Program-made: the position numbers and the translations under genes | Source of the DNA: Desulfobaculum bizertense DSM 18034 | GTDB lineage: Bacteria > Desulfobacterota > Desulfovibrionia > Desulfovibrionales > Desulfovibrionaceae | DNA: 64,000 bases | Direction of reading: 5' to 3' | Assembly (NCBI RefSeq): GCF_900167065.1 | Contig: NZ_FUYA01000002.1 | Location: 166,817-230,816, forward strand | Notes under the pieces: generated by a model | Databases searched by the model: none | Told to the model about the DNA's origin: nothing | The model's input: the letters and a program-made list of their open reading frames with translations, nothing else | Shown here: in pieces, positions 51,946 to 58,685 of the stretch | Layout: the number at the start of each line of letters is the position of its first letter | Numbering within the stretch: position 1 is the stretch's first letter

Positions 51946-51961
51946 ACGACAAATCTGTCGC
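51946..51961. promoter_or_regulatory. ACGACA-N4-TGTCGC dyad, candidate activator site
   Basis: The site reads ACGACAAATCTGTCGC. It lies about 75 bases upstream of the sigma-54 promoter for the EamA gene and about 85 bases from the start of the divergent activator gene, so it could serve both. A degenerate relative (ATGTCA-N4-TGTCGT) lies near 51877-51892. Confidence 0.65.
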
Positions 51962-52035
51962 TCTCTGACAGTGTGCTTGTACATTTTTTCCCGTTATGCA
52001 AGAGGAAAACCACGATTAGACCGAAACTTTTTTTC

Positions 52036-52053
52036 TTGGCGTACTTGTTGCTT
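52036..52053 (+). promoter_or_regulatory. Sigma-54 promoter of the first EamA operon
   Basis: TTGGCGTACTTGTTGCTT has GG and GC separated by ten bases and matches TGGCNC-N5-TTGC well. It ends about 55 bases before the EamA ATG. Confidence 0.75.
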
Positions 52054-52106
52054 GTGAAGATATCTGCAAACCTATGGCCCCTTACACATGAGACGGAGTT
52101 TCTATT

Positions 52107-53108
52107 ATGAAGATTTATTCCCCAACTGTTGGGGAGCTGAAGGAAAAACGAGACATCGCATTTGCAAAGAAAGGGCTTGCATGGGCGTTGTGCTCAGGAA
52201 TCATCTGGGGCGCCGAAGGCGTGGTACTCGGTATCGCTCTTTCTATGGCTCCTTTTGCAGATTCCCCCCTGTGGCTTTTGGCTCCACTTACAGCGTCAGG
52301 AATGCATGACCTGATTGCTGGATGCTGGACTCTGATGTTTAACTGGAAGACTGGTCGCCTAAGAGAAATTGCACGGAGTATCTTCACCAAACCCGGACTC
52401 TTTGTCTGTTTTGGGGCACTGTGTGGTGGACCCATAGGAATGGGTGGCTATCTTGTCGCATTAAAATTTGCAGGACCTGCATACGTCCTGCCCATCACGT
52501 CACTGTATCCTGCTGTTGCTTCAGTGTTGGCAATGATCTTCCTGAAGGAAAAGATCTGTGGCAGAGCTTGGCTTGGATTGTTGATGTGTATTGCTGGTGC
52601 GTTCATCATTAGTTATGCGCCCCCGGAAGGTGGCGTGAACTCACATTTTTACTGGGGTATCGGCATTGCCCTGCTTGCAACGCTCGGCTGGGGAGCTGAA
52701 GGCGTCTTTGCAACCTATGGCATGGACTTGCTCGATCCCACGGTTGTGCTGAACATTTATCAGATTGTTTCAGCATTTTTGTATCTTTTTATTTTGCTTC
52801 CGCTTCTCGGAGGATGGATGGTTCTGGAAGGTGCGATGACAAACTTCTCAGGACTTGTCCTTGTCGCTGCGGGTTTCCTTGGAGCCTGTTGTTACATTCT
52901 TTGGTACCGGGCAATGAATATGACCGGCGTGAGCCGTGCTATGGCTATGAATATCACCTATGCCCTCTGGGGTATTCTGTTCAGTGCGATATTCACTGAT
53001 GTCCAGATTACGCAGAACCTGTTGTGGGGTGCGCTGATTATTACTGGCGGTATGGTGCTGGTTGTTGGCAATCCCAAAGACATCGCAAACCTGCGTAGCG
53101 TGAATTAG
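52107..53108 (+). CDS. EamA/DMT-superfamily transporter
   Basis: This 333-residue membrane protein has ten hydrophobic segments in two EamA repeats: ALCSGIIWGAEGVVLGIALS near residue 27 to MCIAGAFIISYAPP near 170, and ALLATLGWGAEGVFATYGMD near 190 to ALIITGGMVLVVGNP near 310. The family exports or exchanges amino acids, amines and metabolites. It lies under a sigma-54 promoter with an activator dyad and is followed 10 bases later by a small helix-turn-helix-like gene. The substrate is unknown. Confidence 0.88.
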   Translation: MKIYSPTVGELKEKRDIAFAKKGLAWALCSGIIWGAEGVVLGIALSMAPFADSPLWLLAPLTASGMHDLIAGCWTLMFNWKTGRLREIARSIFTKPGLFVCFGALCGGPIGMGGYLVALKFAGPAYVLPITSLYPAVASVLAMIFLKEKICGRAWLGLLMCIAGAFIISYAPPEGGVNSHFYWGIGIALLATLGWGAEGVFATYGMDLLDPTVVLNIYQIVSAFLYLFILLPLLGGWMVLEGAMTNFSGLVLVAAGFLGACCYILWYRAMNMTGVSRAMAMNITYALWGILFSAIFTDVQITQNLLWGALIITGGMVLVVGNPKDIANLRSVN

Positions 53109-53118
53109 GGGAGAAACT

Positions 53119-53391
53119 ATGTTCAATCTGAAGCCTCCGTTTCGTATGATGATTGCTAACAGCTTTCGGGATGAGCAGCCCCGCAATGCTCAGAGTTTGC
53201 TTGATGAGTTACGTGATGAATATGGCTCTGAACGCCAGTTTACAAAGAGCCATGTAGAAAACCATCTAATGAGCCTTAAGGCTGTAGGGATTCTTCGGGA
53301 CTTCGACGCAGAAATTACTGAGTCGGGTCAGCTTGTTCCTCGCTATATCATAACTCCATATGGCAAGGGCAAGATTCAGGAATCCTGTTAG
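53119..53391 (+). CDS. Small winged-helix-like protein
   Basis: This 90-residue protein has a pattern of helices followed by a beta-wing: AQSLLDELRDEYGSERQFTK, SHVENHLMSLKAVGILRDFD, then LVPRYIITPYGKGKIQE. This resembles small winged-helix regulators, where the middle segment would be the recognition helix. It follows the EamA gene by ten bases and should be co-transcribed; it may feed back on expression. Family membership is a guess from pattern only. Confidence 0.6.
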   Translation: MFNLKPPFRMMIANSFRDEQPRNAQSLLDELRDEYGSERQFTKSHVENHLMSLKAVGILRDFDAEITESGQLVPRYIITPYGKGKIQESC

Positions 53392-53416
53392 TTTCCTCAG
53401 ATATACTCCATCCGTT

Positions 53417-53450
53417 AAGGCCAGAGGTCGTCCCCCTCTGGCCTTTTCTT
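53417..53450 (+). terminator. Rho-independent terminator
   Basis: AAGGCCAGAGG pairs with CCTCTGGCCTT followed by TTCTT, 26 bases after the winged-helix-like gene. Confidence 0.88.
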
Positions 53451-53460
53451 ATGGTTTTTA

Positions 53461-54108
53461 GGGGTATGTAGAGATTGGTGTGTGTTTTTTGAAATGTGGT
53501 GTTTGATGGGGGGGCGTGTAATGCCTTTGAGAGGAAGAGTGACCTCCGGTGGGCAAGGGGATTGCATCCCCCTGCACCCTGCAAATGGGGATGTGTCAGT
53601 GGCGTAGAGTTGTGGTTAGGAAGGGAGAGGTCTTTTGGTAAAGAGTGGGATGAGATGTTTGGGTAGAGAGGTGATGTGAGAGGTGTGCAGAGATTGGTGT
53701 GTGTGTTTTAAAGGGGGGTGTTTGATGAGATGGGCCGTGTAATGCCTTTGAGAGGAAGGATGACCTTCGGTGGGCAAGGGGATTGCATCCCCCTGCACTC
53801 TGCAAATGGGGATGTGTCAGTGGTGTAGCGTTGTGGTTAGGAAGGGAGAGGTCTTTTGGTAAAGAGTGGGATGAGATGTTTGGGTAGAGAGGTGATGTGA
53901 GAGGTGTGCAGAGATTGGTGTGTGTTTTTTTAAGGGTGGTGTTTGATGGGATGGGGCGTGTAATGCCTTTGAGAGGAAGAGTGACCTCCAGTGGGCAAGG
54001 GGATTGCATCTCCCTGCACCCTGCAAGTGGGGATGTGTCCGTGGCGTAGAGTTGTGGTTAGGAAGGGAGAGGTCTTTTGGTAAAGAGTGGGATGAGATGT
54101 TTGGGGGA
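53461..54108. repeat. Three tandem copies of a ~220-bp repeat
   Basis: Units begin near 53471, 53690 and 53911 (steps of 219 and 221 bases) with GAGATTGGTGTGTG and end with AAAGAGTGGGATGAGATG. Each carries an internal GGGGATTGCATCCCC dyad and the phrase TAATGCCTTTGAGAGGAAG. Small base changes and one- to two-base length differences distinguish the units. Open frames across it on the minus strand arise from the repeat and have no start signals, so none is called. Confidence 0.92.
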
Positions 54109-54114
54109 TCGAGG

Positions 54115-54154
54115 AAAAGCACGCTTCCACGGGCTGATGTGGGAGCGTGCTTTG
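54115..54154. terminator. Hairpin terminator beside the tandem repeat
   Basis: AAAGCACGCT pairs with AGCGTGCTTT, with CCAC/GTGG extending the stem, in the gap before the second EamA gene, where it can end its minus-strand transcript. Confidence 0.75.
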
Positions 54155-54220
54155 TGGGGATACGGATGAGGGCTGATTCATCCGTTTACGCGAGGTAAAT
54201 GCTGAGAGCGAGAGCAATAT

Positions 54221-55198
54221 CTAGGCGGATTCTCCCTGGAGTTTTCTAGCCACAGCAGGAGTCTTTCGTGTCTTGCTGGAGCGTGAAGAGCTTCCGACAG
54301 TCAGGCATATAATGATGCCGCTAAAGATGAGCAGGCCGCTAATAATCTGGCATGTGCTGACCGTCTCACCGAGGAAGACCCAGGCAAGGATGCCGCTACA
54401 GAAGGGAATTGTGTAATAGAAAAGTGTGGTTTTTCCTGCGCCAATGATTTCTACCGCCATGTTCCAGAACAGGTAGCAGAGCACGGATGCAAAGATGCCA
54501 AGGTACAGAAGGATAGCCCAGACGGTTTGGGTCATTTCGGGCAGGACAGCACCGTTATTCAGTTCCCAGAAGCACATCGGGCACAGGAAGAGCAGTCCAA
54601 GAATAAAAGTGGACATGAGCATGGCAGACTGGCTGAGTTTGCCAGCAAGTTTTTTGACGGAGACATTATAGCAGGCGGACATACCTGCCACGGCGAGCAT
54701 AAGCAGATCGCCGGTCGTGAAGGTGAGCTGGGCGAGTTTGGCAAAGTCACCGTCTGTGACGAGGACAACAACGCCAAACATGCTGACCAGAATGCCGAGA
54801 AGAGTCCGCAGGCGCAGGTCTTCGCCAAGGAAAAAGTATGCGAGAATAAAGGTAAAGACAGGGGAGAGTGTCGCAATCAGCGACATGTTGAGGGCCTCTG
54901 TTGTGCTGCCTGCAACAAAGCTCAGCAGGTCATACAGGGAGATGCCAAAAAGCGCGACGAGGCACAGCCCCGGCAGGTGTGCAAGCACGGTCTGCCGTTC
55001 ACGCCAAAGCGGCCGGATTCCAAAAGGAAGGAAAACAAGCGTCGCAATGAGCCAGCGAAGAACATTGAAAGTCGCTGGGGGGAAACTGTCAGCCATTGCC
55101 CGTGCTGCGACGAAATTGCCTGACCAGTTCAGGACCGCAAGGGCGATGAGCACATACCCGAAAAGTTCATGAGTCCGAAGACTCTTCAGGCTATGCAT
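54221..55198 (-). CDS. EamA/DMT-superfamily transporter
   Basis: This 325-residue membrane protein has ten hydrophobic segments in two EamA repeats, with LIALAVLNWSGNFVAARAMA near residue 14, PATFNVLRWLIATLVFLPFG near 42, and the second-repeat end FLGETVSTCQIISGLLIFSG near 280. It probably exports a small metabolite. I chose the ATG at 55198, preceded by AAGGAGTTTCCC, over an upstream in-frame start 150 bases away. A sigma-54 promoter and a cluster of activator dyads lie more than 500 bases upstream, so its transcript has a long leader. Confidence 0.88.
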   Translation of the reverse strand: MHSLKSLRTHELFGYVLIALAVLNWSGNFVAARAMADSFPPATFNVLRWLIATLVFLPFGIRPLWRERQTVLAHLPGLCLVALFGISLYDLLSFVAGSTTEALNMSLIATLSPVFTFILAYFFLGEDLRLRTLLGILVSMFGVVVLVTDGDFAKLAQLTFTTGDLLMLAVAGMSACYNVSVKKLAGKLSQSAMLMSTFILGLLFLCPMCFWELNNGAVLPEMTQTVWAILLYLGIFASVLCYLFWNMAVEIIGAGKTTLFYYTIPFCSGILAWVFLGETVSTCQIISGLLIFSGIIICLTVGSSSRSSKTRKTPAVARKLQGESA

Positions 55199-55711
55199 GG
55201 GAAACTCCTTATAGGGGGAAATATCTCTGCCTTGCGAGATGTGATGTACAAGGCGGTCCGTTCTGTTTGGACACTTTGAGAAAGGAAGGGTGTTCCTGCC
55301 TCTCCCCCTCCTCTTGGCGGTTCCAAGAGGAGGGAGTTTGGGAGGCACTTACAGGAGCCTTCGCGTCCTGGACATTAAAGCGCATACTGGCAGGGCGCTT
55401 CACCAAGGATGGAGTTCAAGCAAAAGCTTCCGTAACTGTGTACACCCGAAGCAACTCGGCCGCGAAAATATATGGCTAGTACATTCTCCGCCGTACCGCT
55501 TCAAAGCAGCCGATGGCGTTCCTTTGCCCAGACTCCATTTGCAGTAACGGGAGAGAAGACACTGGCTATGCATCTGATCTCGTCGACCCTGCAAATGAAG
55601 GGTTAGGAGGTAATGGACAAAGGCAAACCTTGGCAGGCCTGCTGTGCTCGAGATATATCTCTGCAAAACAGGCGGGCAGCTGTAATACCTCTTTGGTATT
55701 GCTGAATATCT
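55199..55711 (-). other. Long leader of the second EamA transcript
   Basis: About 500 bases separate the sigma-54 promoter from the EamA start. It contains a strong hairpin, CCCTCCTCTTGG paired with CCAAGAGGAGGG at about 55308-55338, without a U-tail. A long open frame covering 55400-56251 on this strand lacks a good start and any domain and spans the promoter, so I reject it. The stretch may contain a small RNA, a leader peptide or only untranslated sequence. Confidence 0.4.
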
Positions 55712-55728
55712 AGCATCAGTCGTGCCAA
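55712..55728 (-). promoter_or_regulatory. Sigma-54 promoter upstream of the second EamA gene
   Basis: On the minus strand the sequence reads TTGGCACGACTGATGCT: GG and GC separated by ten bases, and the -24 part TTGGCACG is a perfect consensus. Confidence 0.8.
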
Positions 55729-55800
55729 CTTTGAAAATTGAGCAATAGCGGGCTTTTCCAGTGGTTTTTATGTCCCTCCTTGAGAGGGAGCTTTGAGGCG

Positions 55801-56076
55801 GCGACAAAAATGTCGCAGGAAAGCTTTGAATATCCAAGAAATCCCCTGTATTTACAGGCTTTTTGGAGTACGACAAGTTTGTCGCATCCCTTTGAGGAGA
55901 CTCTAGAGCTGCGACAATTCTGTCGTTTCTGATGCGAAAGGTAAATCTGAGGAGGAAAAAGGCTGTGTATTTTACTGAAAAGAGAGGAAGATATTCTTCA
56001 AAAGCGTTGCTATTCGGTGAAATACATGTGCGACACTTTTGTCCTGCATGGAAAAACTGTCGCATTCCACTGCGAC
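55801..56076. promoter_or_regulatory. Cluster of GCGACA-N4-TGTCGC dyads
   Basis: There are three good copies, at 55801-55816 (GCGACA-AAAA-TGTCGC), 55870-55885 (ACGACA-AGTT-TGTCGC) and 55911-55926 (GCGACA-ATTC-TGTCGT). One degenerate copy lies at 56028-56043 and an inside-out arrangement CTGTCGCA-N6-TGCGACAG at 56055-56076. They lie 75-350 bases upstream of the sigma-54 promoter at 55712-55728, the normal place for enhancer sites. The activator encoded at 50361-51860 is the best candidate to bind them. Confidence 0.75.
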
Positions 56077-56180
56077 AGTTCTGCCGCATGATTTGAGTAC
56101 GTGATATACGAGTGCTCTTTTTGGCGTGCTGCTGTTGTCTGATGATGTAGAGAGGAGTAGGCGTGGGGAAGAAGAGGGAA

Positions 56181-56224
56181 AAGGAAAACGGGGCAACCGC
56201 AGACGTGCTGACAGTTGCCCCGTG
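56181..56224 (-). terminator. Terminator of the DsrEFH-like operon
   Basis: ACGGGGCAAC pairs with GTTGCCCCGT and is followed on the minus strand by a T-rich tract. A second hairpin, TGCCGCAC with GTGCGGCA at about 56243-56280, lies between it and the last gene. Confidence 0.75.
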
Positions 56225-56294
56225 GCATGCAAACCTTAACGCATGCCGCACAGAATAGGACCCATACTTCCGTGCGGCAGATATCCTAGAAAGA

Positions 56295-56858
56295 CTAAGC
56301 GCAGTCGTGCTTGTCCCAAGGCTCGCGATTGTCGCGCTGAAGAGCTGCTTCCATGCGGGAGATGGCGTCTTTCAGCTTGTTGATTTCACTCATCTTCAGG
56401 TTCGGATCTTTCAGAGCCTGATAGATCACAGCGCCGGTAGCGTCTGCGGGGATTTCGAGATCAGCAACGTAGCAGATAGTGGGGATAACGTCCTGAGCAG
56501 CAGCAGAGCGCTCGACTTCACCCTTCTTTTTGACACCAAGGCCGTAGAAGTACAGGCCATTTTCAGCAGCGAGAACAACCAGGGTGCGGCGGTCAGCAGC
56601 CTCAATCACCTGTGCCATGCCTGCTTCCTGGTCGTCGCCGAGGGAGCAGTATGCAAATGCTGCGTCGTCTTCGAATGCCTTTGCCAGAGCTTCGGGAGCT
56701 GCACTCACAGCGCCGGAAACTTTTGCTGCCTCAGCAAGCACATCACCGCAGGTGAAGTCTTTGACGGAAGCGGCTTTCTTAGCGAATTTCTTGAGGGAAT
56801 CGCCAGCAGCAAAATCAACAGTAGCAGCGGAAACGAGGATTGCTTTTTTGTCAGCCAT
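56295..56858 (-). CDS. Small protein resembling the C-terminus of the adjacent phosphatase-superfamily enzyme
   Basis: This 187-residue soluble protein is not in a family I can name. Its segment from about residue 92 to 150 (VVLAAENGLYFYGLGVKKKG, then AQDVIPTICYVADLEIPADA and GAVIYQALKDP) parallels the last 60 residues of the enzyme at 58686-60578 (MFFRGPGVKAG, ADIVPTFCYATGGPVPADTE, GAPIYQIFENP). It therefore looks like a detached C-terminal piece of that superfamily with a new N-terminus and no catalytic metal residues. It is the last gene of the DsrH-E-F/OsmC group, with AAGGAGAACACA before the ATG. Confidence 0.68.
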   Translation of the reverse strand: MADKKAILVSAATVDFAAGDSLKKFAKKAASVKDFTCGDVLAEAAKVSGAVSAAPEALAKAFEDDAAFAYCSLGDDQEAGMAQVIEAADRRTLVVLAAENGLYFYGLGVKKKGEVERSAAAQDVIPTICYVADLEIPADATGAVIYQALKDPNLKMSEINKLKDAISRMEAALQRDNREPWDKHDCA

Positions 56859-56925
56859 TGTGTTCTCCTTAATATGATGACCGCAGTAAATGCGGATGTT
56901 TGAATGTCAGCAGTACGAGAAAAAT

Positions 56926-57360
56926 TTATTCGGAAACCATTGTGATCGTGTAGTCCACGTCCATAGCTTCTTCGAGAGAGTAGGTCAGAAGCGAGCCGTT
57001 CAGCATGTTGTCTTTGACTTCTTCAAAGGCGTCGCGGAACTGTTCGTCCAGGCCAACTTCAACAGTGATGTCCAGCGTGCAGTACTTGGTGCGCATGACT
57101 TCGTCCTTGTCTTTGGACGTCGTGGCATGGGCACGCATGAACTTGATCTCTGCGCCCTTGCGGGTCAGGCTGTTGGCAAAGGTGTTGGTGTAGCAGGCAA
57201 GAGCAGCCATACACAGCAGACGGGCACCCATGTGCTCTTGATTACGATCCTCAGCGCTCAGTTCGGAGTAGTCCACCCGGATTTCGGGGAGGGCCTGTGC
57301 GCCAAGATTGAAGAGATCAGTGTTTCCATCAACACGGTCGTAGGTTACATTTACAGCCAT
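56926..57360 (-). CDS. OsmC-like protein
   Basis: This 144-residue protein has the OsmC-family core: EHMGARLLCMAALACYTNTFANSLTRKG at about residues 42-69, carrying the first active-site-type cysteines (Cys50, Cys56), and a C-terminal strand-helix region ending in LTYSLEEAMDVDYTITM. The second conserved cysteine of classical peroxide-reducing OsmC (near the C-terminal helix) is not obvious, so thiol-peroxidase activity is uncertain. GAGGAGAAAAAA precedes the ATG. It lies after the Dsr/Tus-like genes in one operon, consistent with handling of reactive sulfur. Confidence 0.72.
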   Translation of the reverse strand: MAVNVTYDRVDGNTDLFNLGAQALPEIRVDYSELSAEDRNQEHMGARLLCMAALACYTNTFANSLTRKGAEIKFMRAHATTSKDKDEVMRTKYCTLDITVEVGLDEQFRDAFEEVKDNMLNGSLLTYSLEEAMDVDYTITMVSE

Positions 57361-57381
57361 TTTTTTCTCCTCAAGGGTGAG

Positions 57382-57714
57382 CTAGAAGTAGCTCACGGTG
57401 TCGCAGTCTTCACACATTTCCTGCACATCGTCGGCGTCGACAATTTCGACACCTTCCAGCAGCTTGCCTTCGTCTATGCCGCGCAGCTCAAGGCTCTTGC
57501 GGTCACAAAACACTTCGCCGTCCTGATCCAGAAAATCTTTCAGCATGGAGCTGTGATATCCGGGATTTCCAGTGAGGCACCAAACGCCTTCTTCGGTGAA
57601 CAGCAGTTTGGTTTCAAAACCATTTTGATGGGTTGCCCATGCAGTTCGGATTCCAAGAGCGGAAGCTTCAACTCCAAGGGGTTTCGCAACAACCCAGCAT
57701 GCAGATCCAATCAT
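57382..57714 (-). CDS. DsrF/TusC-like sulfur-relay protein
   Basis: This 110-residue protein follows the DsrE/F fold pattern: KPLGVEASALGIRTAWATHQ near residue 11, KLLFTEEGVWCLTGNPG near 36, and DADDVQEMCEDCDTVSYF at the C-terminus. It is the DsrF/TusC-like member of a three-gene set. In known systems these form a hexamer passing persulfide sulfur. It follows the DsrE-like gene by 15 bases. Confidence 0.72.
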   Translation of the reverse strand: MIGSACWVVAKPLGVEASALGIRTAWATHQNGFETKLLFTEEGVWCLTGNPGYHSSMLKDFLDQDGEVFCDRKSLELRGIDEGKLLEGVEIVDADDVQEMCEDCDTVSYF

Positions 57715-57729
57715 TGTTTCGTCTCCCTT

Positions 57730-58128
57730 CTAGTGGCCTACGGTAAGAAGTACGTCTGTTGTCATGAGGTACTTGCTAAAGGTTCCGCCAACATCACCCC
57801 ACTTGATCTCACCGTCGTAGCCACGGGACTCAATGCCGCGGGCGTGTTCGTTGGTGTGACAGGTGGAAATGTCAGCCCCTTTTTCTGTCAGCTCGCCAAG
57901 GCGGGCAGACACTTTTGTAGGCTCAATGTGATCCAGAAGGCGCGGAGCAATGTGCAGGTCATCACCTTCAATCGGGATTTCCTGCTTGGAGAGGTTCACC
58001 CCGTTTCCAAAAAGGTACATCTGTACCTTGTGACCCTTGTTCAGAGCGGCTTCTGCCAGGCTTGTGGCAAAAACCGAATCCTCGTTTTCTGCGGCGCCAG
58101 ACAGCAGAACCATTGTCAGTGTAGCCAT
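57730..58128 (-). CDS. DsrE/TusD-like sulfur-relay protein
   Basis: This 132-residue protein begins LTMVLLSGAAENEDSVFATS, like DsrE/TusD proteins, with LAEAALNKGHKVQMYLFGNG near residue 24 and GADISTCHTNEHARGIE near 98, whose cysteine matches the sulfur-carrying Cys of DsrE/TusD. It should act as the active subunit accepting persulfide. It lies 12 bases after the DsrH-like gene, with GGAGAGATAATCA before the ATG. Confidence 0.8.
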   Translation of the reverse strand: MATLTMVLLSGAAENEDSVFATSLAEAALNKGHKVQMYLFGNGVNLSKQEIPIEGDDLHIAPRLLDHIEPTKVSARLGELTEKGADISTCHTNEHARGIESRGYDGEIKWGDVGGTFSKYLMTTDVLLTVGH

Positions 58129-58140
58129 TGATTATCTCTC

Positions 58141-58422
58141 CTATAACGAGACGACTTTGTCTTCGCTGCCGAGCAGCAGGTCGACGATTTCGTTGTAATC
58201 AACAACCGTGCAGGCGTCGCTCAGTTCCAGGTTGCGGGACTCAACAGCGTCCTTAGCGGCGTAAACTTCATCAACATCCATATCTTCAAGCCGCTGCTCA
58301 AAAAAAGGCGTGGCAAACGTCACGGCGTCTCCAGCCAAAAGCAGCAGTTTGTCTTCTTCGCCGCCGACCAGATTGACGCGATCGAGCATCTTTACATCGG
58401 GCTTGTTCACAAAAAACAGCAT
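58141..58422 (-). CDS. DsrH/TusB-like protein
   Basis: This 93-residue protein resembles DsrH/TusB in size and pattern: LFFVNKPDV at the start, EEDKLLLLAGDAVTFAT near residue 22, DEVYAAKDAVESRNLELSD near 51, and a C-terminal VDYNEIVDLLLGSEDKVVSL like the TusB ending. It is first in the DsrH-E-F order. The ATG at 58422 has only a weak ribosome-binding sequence. The 263-base gap to the upstream enzyme gene holds a GCAGGGACAC/GTGTCCCTGC hairpin at about 58620-58652 and perhaps a separate promoter. Confidence 0.62.
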   Translation of the reverse strand: MLFFVNKPDVKMLDRVNLVGGEEDKLLLLAGDAVTFATPFFEQRLEDMDVDEVYAAKDAVESRNLELSDACTVVDYNEIVDLLLGSEDKVVSL

Positions 58423-58685
58423 CGCAATGCATCCATTTGACTTAAGGTTTCCCTCTGAATCAGCGACCGCTGTTCAAAGGCATTTTTCTTTGCCAAAGAG
58501 TTCATTACCCACAACCAAGTCTCTACACGCGGATTTTCATTGAGAGTCCGCCCCGGTTTTGAACAGGATATCAGGCAAATAGTGTGCTCCTCGCGATAGA
58601 GCCTTGCCTGTGTCTGACTTGGCAGGGACACCAAGGGGAGTGTCCCTGCCAACGGTTGGGGCCTGTTCAGGTCGTAGCGCGAGCG

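Noticed and set aside
53461-54108. CRISPR array
   Set aside because: The units are about 220 bases and nearly identical throughout, with no short repeat/unique spacer pattern and no cas genes.
53596-54217. Repetitive Ser/His/Thr-rich proteins on the minus strand of the tandem repeat
   Set aside because: They follow from the repeat sequence, start without ribosome-binding sites, and differ between units through frame changes.
55400-56251. 283-codon open frame on the minus strand
   Set aside because: It spans a sigma-54 promoter and several activator dyads, has an odd composition rich in Arg, Ser and Cys, and no ribosome-binding site.
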